Assembly (NCBI GenBank): GCA_947627085.1
Contig: CANQUO010000050.1
Coordinates: forward strand, 1-12,283
DNA length: 12,283 bases
Source: an uncultured Oscillospiraceae bacterium
GTDB taxonomy: Bacteria > Bacillota > Clostridia > Oscillospirales > Oscillospiraceae
Reading direction: 5' to 3'
Below, one piece after another: positions 6,161 to 12,283 of the stretch. Below the pieces are notes generated by a model. That model searched no databases, had not been told where the DNA came from, and worked only from the letters and a program-made list of their open reading frames with translations. Within the stretch, counting starts at the first letter, position 1. Each line of letters opens with the position of its first letter. A program made the position numbers and the translations under genes.

Positions 6161-7120
6161 ATGATCTCACACGGCAAGGATATCAAGATTTTTTCCGGCA
6201 ATTCAAACAGGACCCTGGCAGAGGCCATCTGCCGCAATATGGGCACGCGCCTGGGGGACATGACCGTCACCCACTTCTCCGACGGAGAGGTTTCACTGTC
6301 CCTTTATGAGACGGTGCGCGGGTCCGATGTTTTTCTTGTCCAGTCCACCTGCGCCCCGGTCAACGACAACCTCATGGAGCTTCTGGTCATGATCGACGCC
6401 TGCCGCCGCGCCAGCGCCGGACGCATAACCGCCGTTATGCCCTACTTCGGCTACGCCCGTCAGGACCGCAAGGCCAAGAGCCACGACCCCATCAGCGCCA
6501 AGCTGGTGGCCAATCTCATCACCTCCGCCGGAGCGGACAGGCTCCTGACCATGGACCTCCACGCCCCCCAGATTCAGGGCTTTTTCGACATCCCCGTGGA
6601 CAATCTGGCCGGAGCGCCTATCTTTGCCGATTACTATTCCAAGAAGTTCGGGGAGGGCAACCCCGGGGTCATGGTGGTGTCCCCCGACGTGGGCAGCGTG
6701 GCCCGTGCCCGCAACTTCGCCCACCGGCTGGGGCTCAATCTGGCCATCGTGGACAAGCGCCGCGAGCGCGCCAACCAGTCCGAGGTCATGAATATCATCG
6801 GCCAGGTCCGGGACATGGATGTCATACTCTTTGACGACATGGTGGACACCGCCGGGTCCCTTTGCGGGGCGGCCAAGGCATTGGTGGAGATCGGCGGGGC
6901 GAAGAACGTCTATGCCTGCGCCTCCCACGCGGTCCTTTCCGGTCCCGCCATCCAGCGCATCAACGAAAGCTACATCCACGAGCTGGTGCTTCTCGATTCC
7001 ATCCCCGAGATAGAGTCCAAAAAGTGCGACAAGATAAAGTTCCTCTCCATCGCCCCAATGTTTGCCGAGGCCATCGACAGGGTGTATGAGGAGGTCTCCA
7101 TGTCCACCCTCTATAAATAA
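6161..7120 (+). CDS. prs: Ribose-phosphate pyrophosphokinase
   Basis: A 319-residue class I PRPP synthetase that transfers pyrophosphate from ATP to ribose 5-phosphate, feeding purine, pyrimidine, histidine, tryptophan and NAD synthesis. It has full family length. Motifs include the FSDGE segment near residue 40, PYFGYARQDRK in the catalytic flexible-loop region, MDLHAPQIQGFFDIPVDNL from residue 131, and the PRPP-binding loop DDMVDTAGS at 225-233 (many relatives have DTAGT). The start at 6161 has GGAGGA at 6148-6153; an in-frame GTG at 6098 is inside the promoter region and is rejected. The stop codon is one base before the pth start, so the two genes are cotranscribed and probably translationally coupled. 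Confidence 0.97.
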   Translation: MISHGKDIKIFSGNSNRTLAEAICRNMGTRLGDMTVTHFSDGEVSLSLYETVRGSDVFLVQSTCAPVNDNLMELLVMIDACRRASAGRITAVMPYFGYARQDRKAKSHDPISAKLVANLITSAGADRLLTMDLHAPQIQGFFDIPVDNLAGAPIFADYYSKKFGEGNPGVMVVSPDVGSVARARNFAHRLGLNLAIVDKRRERANQSEVMNIIGQVRDMDVILFDDMVDTAGSLCGAAKALVEIGGAKNVYACASHAVLSGPAIQRINESYIHELVLLDSIPEIESKKCDKIKFLSIAPMFAEAIDRVYEEVSMSTLYK

Positions 7121-7121
7121 G

Positions 7122-7712
7122 ATGTTCTTTTCAAAAAAACCTTCCGGCGTAGACTGGATAGTCGTGTTCCTGGGAAATCCAGGGCCGAAATATGAGATGA
7201 CCCGGCACAACGCCGGGTTTCTCACTGCCGATGCCTTTGAAAAGGAGCACGGCGTCCGCATCGACCGGGCGAAATTCCACGCCCTGACCGCCACCTGCCA
7301 GGTCGGAGGGGCGAAAACGCTCCTCATGAAGCCCCAGACCTTCATGAACCTGTCCGGCGACGCCGCCGGCGAAGCCATGCGGTTTTATAAGGTCCCGTTG
7401 GAGCGCCTTCTCGTGGTCTCCGACGACGTGCACTTAGACCTGGGCAGGCTCCGTATCCGCCCCTCCGGCTCCGCCGGGGGACACAACGGACTTCGAGATA
7501 TTATCGCCAAGTGCGGCGGGGAGGGCTTTCCCCGGGTGCGCGTGGGCGTGGGCCAGGTCCCGCCGGACTGGGATTTAGTTGACTGGGTGCTCAGCGTCTT
7601 TCACGACGAGGACGCCGAGACCATCCTTGACTCGGCCCGCCGTGCCGCCAGAGCCGTGGAGTGCCTCATAAAAGACGGCGCCGACAAGGCGATGAACAAA
7701 TTCAACAGCTGA
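7122..7712 (+). CDS. pth: Peptidyl-tRNA hydrolase
   Basis: A 196-residue enzyme that cleaves peptidyl-tRNA released from stalled ribosomes, recycling tRNA. It has all key bacterial Pth elements: LGNPGPKYEMTRHNAGF with catalytic H29, KPQTFMN (70-76), the aspartate of VVSDDVHLDLG near residue 101, and GGHNGLRDI with N122. The length is normal. The ATG at 7122 follows the prs stop after one base and has no good ribosome binding site of its own, so it likely relies on reinitiation. An in-frame ATG at 7086 inside prs is possible. The prs-pth pairing is common in Gram-positive bacteria. The stop codon is directly followed by a structured 3' region. Confidence 0.95.
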   Translation: MFFSKKPSGVDWIVVFLGNPGPKYEMTRHNAGFLTADAFEKEHGVRIDRAKFHALTATCQVGGAKTLLMKPQTFMNLSGDAAGEAMRFYKVPLERLLVVSDDVHLDLGRLRIRPSGSAGGHNGLRDIIAKCGGEGFPRVRVGVGQVPPDWDLVDWVLSVFHDEDAETILDSARRAARAVECLIKDGADKAMNKFNS

Positions 7713-7713
7713 C

Positions 7714-7732
7714 CCGCGGCCCCAGGCCGCGG
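7714..7732 (+). repeat. 19-nt palindromic direct repeat, upstream copy
   Basis: CCGCGGCCCCAGGCCGCGG begins one base after the pth stop. The identical 19 nt recurs at 7937-7955 as the stem of a terminator. The copy can fold alone, or its 3' half plus CAG (7725-7735) can pair for 11 bp with CTGCCGCGGCC (7934-7944), closing the whole four-hairpin element. Confidence 0.75.
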
Positions 7733-7737
7733 CAGCC

Positions 7738-7910
7738 TGTCGAAAAAGGCCTGCGGCCTTTTCCGACAAAGGGGAACGTGCGGGAAACCGCGCGTGAATT
7801 TTGCGAAATTCACGCGCGGTTTCCCTGCTGTCGCCCTGCGCGCGCCCCGAAGGGGCACACTTGGGCGACAAAAGGTATTTTTTCTGACGCACATGTCGTC
7901 AGAAAAAATA
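7738..7910 (+). ncRNA. Four-hairpin structured element, copy A (3' UTR of pth)
   Basis: Four consecutive hairpins are visible. H1 (7738-7768) has a 14-bp stem with one mismatch. A linker containing GGAACGTGC follows. H2 (7782-7825) is a perfect 20-bp stem with a TGCG loop. H3 (7829-7870) has an 8-bp basal stem, an asymmetric internal loop (CGCGC and ACACT) and a GCCCC/GGGGC apex with a GAA loop. H4 (7876-7910) is a perfect 14-bp stem with loop CACATGT. A second copy with the same order, loops and linkers but different stem sequences lies at 11404-11225. This may be a structured RNA made from the pth transcript or a palindromic dispersed repeat. I do not recognise a named family. Confidence 0.65.
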
Positions 7911-7936
7911 TTGAAATTGAGTTTTTTGACAATCTG

Positions 7937-7963
7937 CCGCGGCCCCAGGCCGCGGGCTTTTTT
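7937..7963 (+). terminator. Intrinsic terminator after pth and element A
   Basis: An 8-bp stem CCGCGGCC/GGCCGCGG with a CCA loop is followed by GC and six T. It ends the prs-pth transcript after the structured element. Its stem and loop are an exact copy of 7714-7732. Confidence 0.85.
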
Positions 7964-8042
7964 ATCGACGGCCGTCCGGTGGGACGTGGTCTGCTTTCCC
8001 CTCCGTTACTCAAATATGATAAAAAATTTTTTCTTTAACCTA

Positions 8043-8071
8043 TTGACAAACAGTCCCCGGGGTGGTATGCT
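8043..8071 (+). promoter_or_regulatory. Promoter of the feo operon
   Basis: A consensus -35 TTGACA (8043-8048) and -10 TATGCT (8066-8071) are spaced 17 nt apart. The expected start site falls at about 8078, next to the dyad at 8081-8094. Confidence 0.75.
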
Positions 8072-8078
8072 TGCCGAT

Positions 8079-8095
8079 GGTTAGCGAAAGCTAAT
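8079..8095 (+). promoter_or_regulatory. TTAG-N6-CTAA dyad at feoA transcription start
   Basis: GGTTAGC-GAAA-GCTAATC forms a 7-bp stem with a GAAA loop at the predicted 5' end of the feo transcript. As DNA it holds TTAGCGAAAGCTAA (8081-8094), the same TTAG-N6-CTAA pattern as upstream of feoB. It could be a metal-regulator operator or a 5'-end stabilising hairpin. Confidence 0.5.
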
Positions 8096-8151
8096 CTTCT
8101 GTACAGGGAGAAGTTAGGCAACTATAACTGAAATTAGCAGGAGGTAACCGT

Positions 8152-8373
8152 ATGGCTCCACTTACTGTCGCCGGGAGCGGCGAGACGGGGACTATCGTCA
8201 GAATCTCCGGCAAGGACCAGGTGCGAAGGCATCTGGCGGAGTTGGGATTTGTAGTCGGCGCGGACGTGACTGTCTTAAATACCATGGGCGGGAACATGAT
8301 CTTATCCGTCCGGGATTCCCGTGTGGCGCTGGACCGAACCATGGCGGGGAGAATCTCGGTGGAGCTTCACTGA
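8152..8373 (+). CDS. feoA: Ferrous iron transport protein A (first copy)
   Basis: A 73-residue single SH3-like FeoA domain protein, cytosolic, thought to assist FeoB-mediated Fe(II) uptake. The family pattern is visible: G..G.IVRI near residues 11-18, R.HLAELGFV.GA.V.V near 25-42, MGGN..LSVRDSR.ALDR.MA..I.V at the end. The ribosome binding site is AGGAGGT, 6 nt before the ATG. It has normal length and is followed after 43 nt by a second, diverged FeoA. Confidence 0.92.
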   Translation: MAPLTVAGSGETGTIVRISGKDQVRRHLAELGFVVGADVTVLNTMGGNMILSVRDSRVALDRTMAGRISVELH

Positions 8374-8416
8374 GGACGCCGGGACGGGCAAAAATTTTCA
8401 AAAAGGAGGCATTTTT

Positions 8417-8638
8417 ATGAAAACACTCAGGGACGCCGCCGTGGGCTCCACGGTGACGGTGGCGAAGCTCCACGGCGAGGGGGCGCTGAAGCGGCGGATA
8501 ATGGACATGGGCGTGACAAAGGGCGTGGAGATATACATCCGCAAGGTGGCTCCCCTGGGGGACCCCATCGAGGTCACGGTCCGGGGCTATGAGCTGAGTA
8601 TCCGGAAGGGCGATGCGGAGAACATCGAGATCGCCTGA
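8417..8638 (+). CDS. feoA: Ferrous iron transport protein A (second copy)
   Basis: A 73-residue FeoA domain protein with LHGEGALKRRIMDMGVTKGVEIYIRKVAPLGDPIEVTVRGYELSIRK-type features: the basic R-R-I-M-D-M-G turn and the PLGDP..V...GYELS core. The sequence differs strongly from the first FeoA, so the tandem is an old duplication rather than a recent copy. The start at 8417 has GGAGG at 8405-8409; the frame is open upstream to 8321 but overlaps the first feoA and lacks a site. It probably acts with FeoB, whose gene follows after an AT-rich regulatory gap. Confidence 0.93.
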   Translation: MKTLRDAAVGSTVTVAKLHGEGALKRRIMDMGVTKGVEIYIRKVAPLGDPIEVTVRGYELSIRKGDAENIEIA

Positions 8639-8662
8639 TTTTTTGTCAAAAAGTTAGCGTAA

Positions 8663-8688
8663 TATAATAATTATTAGATTTATCTAAC
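8663..8688 (+). promoter_or_regulatory. Candidate internal feoB promoter and operator
   Basis: A perfect TATAAT (8663-8668) is followed by two overlapping palindromes: TAATAATTATTA (8665-8676) and TTAGATTTATCTAA (8674-8687). The latter has the TTAG-N6-CTAA layout also seen before feoA. A matching -35 is weak (TTTTTG-like at 17 nt). This suggests separate metal-responsive control of feoB, or a secondary promoter. Confidence 0.5.
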
Positions 8689-8711
8689 TAAATGTCACAG
8701 GAGGATGACCA

Positions 8712-10949
8712 ATGGATATCAAAATTGCCCTCGCGGGCAATCCCAACAGCGGCAAAACCACCATGTTCAACGAGCTGACGGGCTCGAACCAGTACGTGGG
8801 CAACTGGCCCGGCGTCACGGTGGAGAAGAAGGAGGGCCGCCTTCGCGGTCACAAGGACGTGGTCATACAGGACCTGCCTGGTATCTACTCCCTGTCGCCC
8901 TACACCCTGGAGGAGGTGGTCAGCCGCAACTATCTGGTGGGCGAGAAGCCGGACGCCATTTTGAACATTGTGGACGGCACGAATATCGAGCGCAATCTAT
9001 ACCTGACCACACAGCTCATCGAGCTTGGCATACCGGTGGTGGTGGCCCTCAACATGGCGGACCTTTTGCGCAAAAACGGCGATACGGTGGACACGGAAAA
9101 ATTAAGCCGCGCCCTGGGATGCCAGGTCTTGGAGACCTCCGCTTTGAAGGGCGAGGGCTCAGGGGAGGCCGCGGAGCTTGCTGTTAAGGCCGCTCAGGAG
9201 AACAAGTCCGCCGAGCTCCCTCCGGTGTTCCACGGGAGCGTGGAGCACGCCATAGCCCACATCGAGGAGTCCATCGAGGACAAAGTGGAGCCCAGGTTCG
9301 TGCGCTGGTACGCCATAAAGCTCTTTGAGCGGGATACGAAGGTCCGGGAGGAGCTGAAGCTCCCCGAGGAGCTTTTAAAGCACATAGACCAGCATATAGC
9401 GGACTGCGAGGCGGAGCTTGACGACGACGCGGAGAGCATCATCACAAACCAGCGCTACGCCTACATAGCCGGCGTGGTGGCCAAGGCCGTGAAAAAGAAA
9501 AAGTCCGGACAGAAAATGAACATGTCCGACAGGATAGACAAGGTAGTCACAAACCGCATACTGGCCCTGCCCATATTCGCGGCAATAATCATCCTCATAT
9601 ACGCCATTGCCATGGGCACATCGCCCCAGGCCCTGGTGGACGGGTCATACAGAGAGGGCGAGTCCTGGGGCGTCGGCATCGGCACCTGGGGCACGGACTT
9701 TGCCAACGACACAGTCTTTGGCGAGTGGGTCCCGGGGCTTGTGGACAAGGTCCTCACGAATTCCGATGGCGACCCCATTGTGGCCGACTGGCTATACAGC
9801 CTCATCCAGGACGGCATCGTGGCGGGCGTGGGCTCGGTGCTGGGCTTCGTGCCGCAGATGCTGGTGCTGTTCCTCCTGCTGTCCATACTTGAGGACGTGG
9901 GCTACATGTCGAGGGTGGCGTTTATAATGGACCGGATATTCAGGCGCTTCGGCCTTTCCGGCAAGTCCTTCATACCCATGCTGGTCGCCACCGGCTGCGG
10001 CGTGCCGGGGCTTATGGCCTCCCGGACCATCGAGCAGGACAGGGACCGGAAGATGACCCTTATGACCACTACCTTCATGCCCTGCGGGGCCAAGCTGCCC
10101 ATAATCGGCCTTATCGCCGGGGCGCTCTTCGGGGGCTCGGCGTGGATAGCCGCCTCGGCCTACTTCATCGGCATGGGCTCCATCGTGGTCTCCGGCATAA
10201 TACTTAAAAAGTTCAAGGCCTTCGCCGGGGAGCCCGCGCCCTTCGTCATGGAGCTTCCCCCCTATCACGTGCCCTCCGTCACCGGCGTGCTCCGGGCGAC
10301 CTGGGAGCGGGGCTGGTCCTTTATAAAGCGCGCCGGGTCCATCATCGTCATAGCCTCCATCCTTGTCTGGTTCCTCCAGTATTTCGGTGTCGAGGGCGGC
10401 TCCTTCGGCGCTGTGGAGGACCAGGATAACTCCCTGATGGCATATTTGGGCAACGCCCTTTGCTGGATATTCGCGCCTCTGGGCTTTGGCGACTGGCGGG
10501 CCACCGTTGCCTCCATCTCCGGCCTTGTGGCCAAGGAGAACGTGGTCAACACCTTTAGCATACTCTATCACTTCGCCGGCGAGATAAGCGAGAACGGCGA
10601 CGAGATTTGGGCCAATGTGGCCGCGGACTATACAGCCTTCTCCGCCTTCTCCTTCATGGTGTTCAACCTTCTCTGCGCCCCCTGTTTTGCCGCAATGGGA
10701 GCAATAAAGCGGGAGATGAACAACTGGAAATGGACCCTGGGCGCCATCGGGTACATGTGCCTCTGGGCGTATGTACTGGCCCTCATCGTCTATCAGCTCT
10801 CCGCCCTCATCGGCGGGGCCGTGGGCTTCAACTTCTTCACCGTTGTGGCCGTGGCGCTTCTGGCGGGTATATTGTATCTCCTCTTCAGGCCCAACCCTTA
10901 CGACCAGAGCGGCCGCCGGCTGTCCTCCAGGGAGGCCGCCCATGCCTGA
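8712..10949 (+). CDS. feoB: Ferrous iron transport protein B
   Basis: A 745-residue membrane transporter for Fe(II) with an N-terminal G domain. G1 is GNPNSGKT (residues 9-16), the G2 threonine is T36 in GVTVE, G3 is DLPG (54-57), G4 is NMAD (114-117) and G5 is within SALKG. A helical linker follows, with a K-rich stretch near 260, then the membrane part starting near residue 282. Both Gate regions are present, with the cysteine-bearing motifs GCGVPG and PCGAKLP, and a later ENVVNTFSILY segment. Length and domain order are normal. The ribosome binding site is GGAGG, 11 nt before the ATG. The stop overlaps the start of the next gene, so the two are coupled. Confidence 0.97.
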   Translation: MDIKIALAGNPNSGKTTMFNELTGSNQYVGNWPGVTVEKKEGRLRGHKDVVIQDLPGIYSLSPYTLEEVVSRNYLVGEKPDAILNIVDGTNIERNLYLTTQLIELGIPVVVALNMADLLRKNGDTVDTEKLSRALGCQVLETSALKGEGSGEAAELAVKAAQENKSAELPPVFHGSVEHAIAHIEESIEDKVEPRFVRWYAIKLFERDTKVREELKLPEELLKHIDQHIADCEAELDDDAESIITNQRYAYIAGVVAKAVKKKKSGQKMNMSDRIDKVVTNRILALPIFAAIIILIYAIAMGTSPQALVDGSYREGESWGVGIGTWGTDFANDTVFGEWVPGLVDKVLTNSDGDPIVADWLYSLIQDGIVAGVGSVLGFVPQMLVLFLLLSILEDVGYMSRVAFIMDRIFRRFGLSGKSFIPMLVATGCGVPGLMASRTIEQDRDRKMTLMTTTFMPCGAKLPIIGLIAGALFGGSAWIAASAYFIGMGSIVVSGIILKKFKAFAGEPAPFVMELPPYHVPSVTGVLRATWERGWSFIKRAGSIIVIASILVWFLQYFGVEGGSFGAVEDQDNSLMAYLGNALCWIFAPLGFGDWRATVASISGLVAKENVVNTFSILYHFAGEISENGDEIWANVAADYTAFSAFSFMVFNLLCAPCFAAMGAIKREMNNWKWTLGAIGYMCLWAYVLALIVYQLSALIGGAVGFNFFTVVAVALLAGILYLLFRPNPYDQSGRRLSSREAAHA

Positions 10950-11121
10950 GCTTATAACCGCAAACCTCATGACCGTAATAGTCGCCGCGATAATCGCCGT
11001 GGCGGTGGCGCTTATTATCTTCAATATGGTGAAGAGCCACAAAAAGGGCGGCGGTTGCGCGTCGTGCAGTGGATGCCCACACGCGGGGGCATGTCATTAT
11101 CATATAAGCCAGGACCGCTGA
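10942..11121 (+). CDS. FeoB-associated Cys-rich membrane protein
   Basis: A 59-residue protein with one hydrophobic helix (about residues 8-28, MTVIVAAIIAVAVALIIF) followed by KSHKKGGG and a cysteine/histidine tail: CASCSGC, then PHAGACHYH. Small proteins of this form commonly follow feoB in Firmicutes and are named for that association; a FeoC-like or metal-handling role is suspected but not shown. The start at 10942 lies inside the last feoB codons, with GGAGG at 10931-10935. It is the last gene of the operon. Confidence 0.88.
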   Translation: MPELITANLMTVIVAAIIAVAVALIIFNMVKSHKKGGGCASCSGCPHAGACHYHISQDR

Positions 11122-11182
11122 AAAAATCTTCTCTCCATAACCTCCATTTTATTATTCCTTCCACCTGCCAGCGGTCAAAAAT

Positions 11183-11211
11183 AAAGGGTCGGCTAATTGC
11201 CGGCCCTTTTT
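11183..11211. terminator. Bidirectional terminator between feo and the spore coat unit
   Basis: The stem AAAGGGTCGGC/GCCGGCCCTTT (one G-U or A-C position depending on strand) has a 5-nt AT loop. T-runs lie on both sides: CTTTTT on plus, TTTATTTTT on minus. It ends the feo operon and also the minus-strand coat transcript that carries element B. Confidence 0.85.
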
Positions 11212-11224
11212 CAATTTGTAAAAT

Positions 11225-11404
11225 ATTTTTCGCAAGGACATGCGCCTTGCGAAAAATCCCTTTTGTTTTGCGGAGTGTATGGCCCTTCGGGCCATGCGCG
11301 GAGCAAAACGGCAGGAAACAGTCACGAATAGGCCCGCAGGCCTTTTCGTGACTGTTTCCGCACGTTCCTATTGTCGGAAAAAGGCCGTTAGGCCTTTTTC
11401 GACA
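11225..11404 (-). ncRNA. Four-hairpin structured element, copy B (3' UTR of coat gene)
   Basis: Read on the minus strand: H1 (11404-11372) has a 14-bp stem with a bulged base and loop TAAC. A linker with GGAACGTGC follows. H2 (11359-11314) has a 15-bp perfect stem extended by AGGCC/GGCCT. H3 (11309-11265) has GTTTTGC/GCAAAAC basal pairs, an internal loop with CGCGC and ACACT, and a TGGCCC/GGGCCA apex with loop GAA. H4 (11257-11225) is a perfect 13-bp stem with loop CGCATGT. It starts only a few bases after the upstream stop codon and is followed by the terminator at 11183-11211. It matches copy A in architecture and in its unpaired bases, not in its stems. Confidence 0.65.
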
Positions 11405-11407
11405 GCG

Positions 11408-11656
11408 TCAGTTGGCGCTTGTGAATTTCTGCTTCACCTGGTCGATCTTGCTCTGAGGGGCGTTCTCGGTCTGGTACCAGCCCTTCTGGGTCATCTGCTT
11501 GTAGATGTTGTCCTGCATACAAAGGGCGTCGGTCAGGGAGTCCTTGAAGGCACAGTTGACCTTGGGAGTGGAGGACTCGATGGCGCCGTGCATATAGAGG
11601 TCGCACACGCCCTTGGTGGTCAGGAGAATGTTCTCCATGATGGTCTTGTCGTCCAT
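11408..11656 (-). CDS. CotF-family spore coat protein
   Basis: An 82-residue protein with the Coat F helical pattern: ENILLTTKGVCDLYMHGAIE in the first half, and FKDSLTDALCMQDNIYKQMTQKGWY in the second, the typical amphipathic pair that ends in KGWY. Such proteins are deposited on the spore surface during sporulation. The start at 11656 has AGGAGG just upstream. It lies 13 nt downstream of a related small gene and forms a two-gene unit with it. Its stop is followed within a few bases by structured element B. The presence of this gene suggests an endospore former. Confidence 0.85.
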   Translation of the reverse strand: MDDKTIMENILLTTKGVCDLYMHGAIESSTPKVNCAFKDSLTDALCMQDNIYKQMTQKGWYQTENAPQSKIDQVKQKFTSAN

Positions 11657-11669
11657 TTTTGTCTCCTCC

Positions 11670-11843
11670 TTACACGAGAGCGTAGAACCGGCCGAATATC
11701 TGCCTGTTCTTGTCCACTAACTGCTGGGCCTGGGTCTTGAGCTGGGGGTCGGTCAATGTGTTCACCGCGTCCTGGCACTGCTTGGAGAGAAATTCAGCAT
11801 GTCCCAGTGCGTCCTCGATATAGAGCAGTTCCTTTGAGCTCAT
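11670..11843 (-). CDS. Small spore coat-associated helical protein
   Basis: A 57-residue all-helical protein, SSKELLYIEDALGHAEFLSKQC at the front and a second helix ending in NRQIFGRFYALV. Small proteins of this form pair with CotF-type coat proteins in Clostridia, so a coat role is inferred from context and composition. The start at 11843 has GAGGTGAT close upstream. A longer form from ATG 11906 (78 residues, with GGAGG at 10-nt distance) is possible, but its extra N terminus looks unstructured and unrelated to the family. Confidence 0.78.
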   Translation of the reverse strand: MSSKELLYIEDALGHAEFLSKQCQDAVNTLTDPQLKTQAQQLVDKNRQIFGRFYALV

Positions 11844-11860
11844 TTTGATCACCTCAAGGC

Positions 11861-11890
11861 TATTTTGCCTCGGGATACGGCTTTTATTCA
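11861..11890 (-). promoter_or_regulatory. Possible forespore sigma (SigG-like) promoter
   Basis: On the minus strand, TGAATA (11885-11890) and CAAAATA (11861-11867) are 17 nt apart, resembling the SigG pattern TGAATA/CATACTA. The -10 match is partial and lies very close to the ribosome binding site, so this is tentative. It fits the coat-type genes downstream. Confidence 0.28.
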
Positions 11891-11954
11891 TCGGACTTGC
11901 CCGCATATTGCCATGACCTCCGGAATAAAATCTCAGTGAAAGAGGTGACGGAAT

Positions 11955-12283
11955 ATGAAGATCAATTTTAAAAAGCTTTTTATATGCCTTATGATCCCCC
12001 TTGGCGTGGGGGCTCTGGCATCGGTACTGTCCATGTCCGGTATGCGGGCTTTCGCGTCTCTCAATAAGCCCCCGCTGACGCCGCTGGGCTGGCTCTTCCC
12101 CGTGGTATGGACGATCCTCTATCTGATAATGGGCTTTGCCTCCTATCTCGTTTTAGAGTCCCGCAAGCCGAAAGAGCACATAGACGCGGCGATGACGGTC
12201 TACGGCTGTCAGCTTCTTGTCAATTTTTTCTGGCCCATACTCTTTTTCCGCTTCGGGCTCTACTTATTCTCCTTCTTCTGGCT
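11955..12283 (+). CDS. TspO/MBR family membrane protein (3' end beyond window)
   Basis: The first 109 codons of a TspO/MBR (translocator protein) family member, a five-helix membrane protein known to bind tetrapyrroles and similar ligands. Visible features are a first hydrophobic helix (about residues 8-25), the family hallmark KPPLTPLGWLFPVVWTILYLIMG (about 38-60), and further helices with QLLVNFFWPILFFRFGLYLFSFFW. The start has GAGGTGA at 11942-11948 with 6-7 nt spacing. It is divergent from the coat unit, with about 110 nt between. The frame remains open at the right edge. Confidence 0.93.
   Translation, partial: MKINFKKLFICLMIPLGVGALASVLSMSGMRAFASLNKPPLTPLGWLFPVVWTILYLIMGFASYLVLESRKPKEHIDAAMTVYGCQLLVNFFWPILFFRFGLYLFSFFW

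Noticed and set aside
6293..7378. 361-codon open frame on the minus strand opposite prs and pth
   Set aside because: It lies entirely antisense to two clear enzymes, has no family features and no supported start; it is a shadow of high-GC coding sequence.
7575..7894. Open frames of about 100 codons across the four-hairpin element
   Set aside because: They run through palindromic stems, start in different frames and lack ribosome binding sites. Similarity between frames of copies A and B comes from the shared repeat, not from a protein.
8653..8688. Classic Fur box upstream of feoB
   Set aside because: The AT-rich palindrome TAATAATTATTA has the wrong symmetry for the 7-1-7 Fur consensus, and the alignment was poor; the TTAG-N6-CTAA dyad fits better.
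9792..11042. 416-codon open frame opposite feoB
   Set aside because: Composition (His, Gly, Glu rich) and position are typical of an antisense shadow of a GC-rich membrane protein gene.
11055..11740. Plus-strand frames (98 and 166 codons) across element B and the coat gene
   Set aside because: They are antisense to the coat gene or cross the terminator and hairpins, with no family match.

Overview
The window looks like a chromosomal piece of a moderately high-GC, spore-forming member of the Clostridia, probably Oscillospiraceae-like. The reasons are an archaeal/eukaryal-type prolyl-tRNA synthetase, a CotF-type spore coat protein, a LytTR/GHKL regulatory pair, a tandem feoA-feoA-feoB operon with a FeoB-associated Cys-rich protein, and strong GGAGG-type ribosome binding sites. 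This placement is inferred from gene content; no ribosomal RNA or other taxonomic marker is present.

Layout. Bases 1-5126 hold genes on the minus strand. In order of transcription these are a small AT-richer orphan gene (4659-5126), proS (3239-4579), a LytTR response regulator (2470-3168), a soluble GHKL histidine kinase (1803-2465), and an ABC transporter with fused membrane and ATPase domains that runs off the left edge (1-1616). Bases 5375-11121 hold plus-strand genes: trmO, prs and pth (tRNA modification, PRPP synthesis, peptidyl-tRNA recycling), then the ferrous iron uptake operon feoA-feoA-feoB-Cys-rich protein. A two-gene spore coat unit lies on the minus strand (11408-11843). A TspO/MBR gene starts at 11955 and runs off the right edge.

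Genes working together. The response regulator and kinase are separated by only 4 nt and form an Agr-like two-component pair. A terminator and a long palindrome separate them from the ABC transporter, a plausible regulatory target. The feo genes form one transport system, and both the feoA and feoB promoters carry the same TTAG-N6-CTAA dyad near the expected transcription start.

Most interesting content. (1) Two diverged copies of a complex four-hairpin element of about 175-180 nt lie just downstream of stop codons, at 7738-7910 (plus, after pth) and 11404-11225 (minus, after cotF-like), each followed by an intrinsic terminator. Stem sequences differ with compensatory changes, while loops and linkers are conserved. 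This is the signature of a structured RNA or of a structured dispersed repeat. A possible relic of its third hairpin is at 1757-1793. (2) ProS has an in-frame loss of roughly 31-33 residues in the core of its anticodon-binding domain. (3) The GHKL kinase has no membrane or sensor region at all. (4) A perfect 16-bp inverted repeat and a terminator lie in the leader of the ABC transporter.
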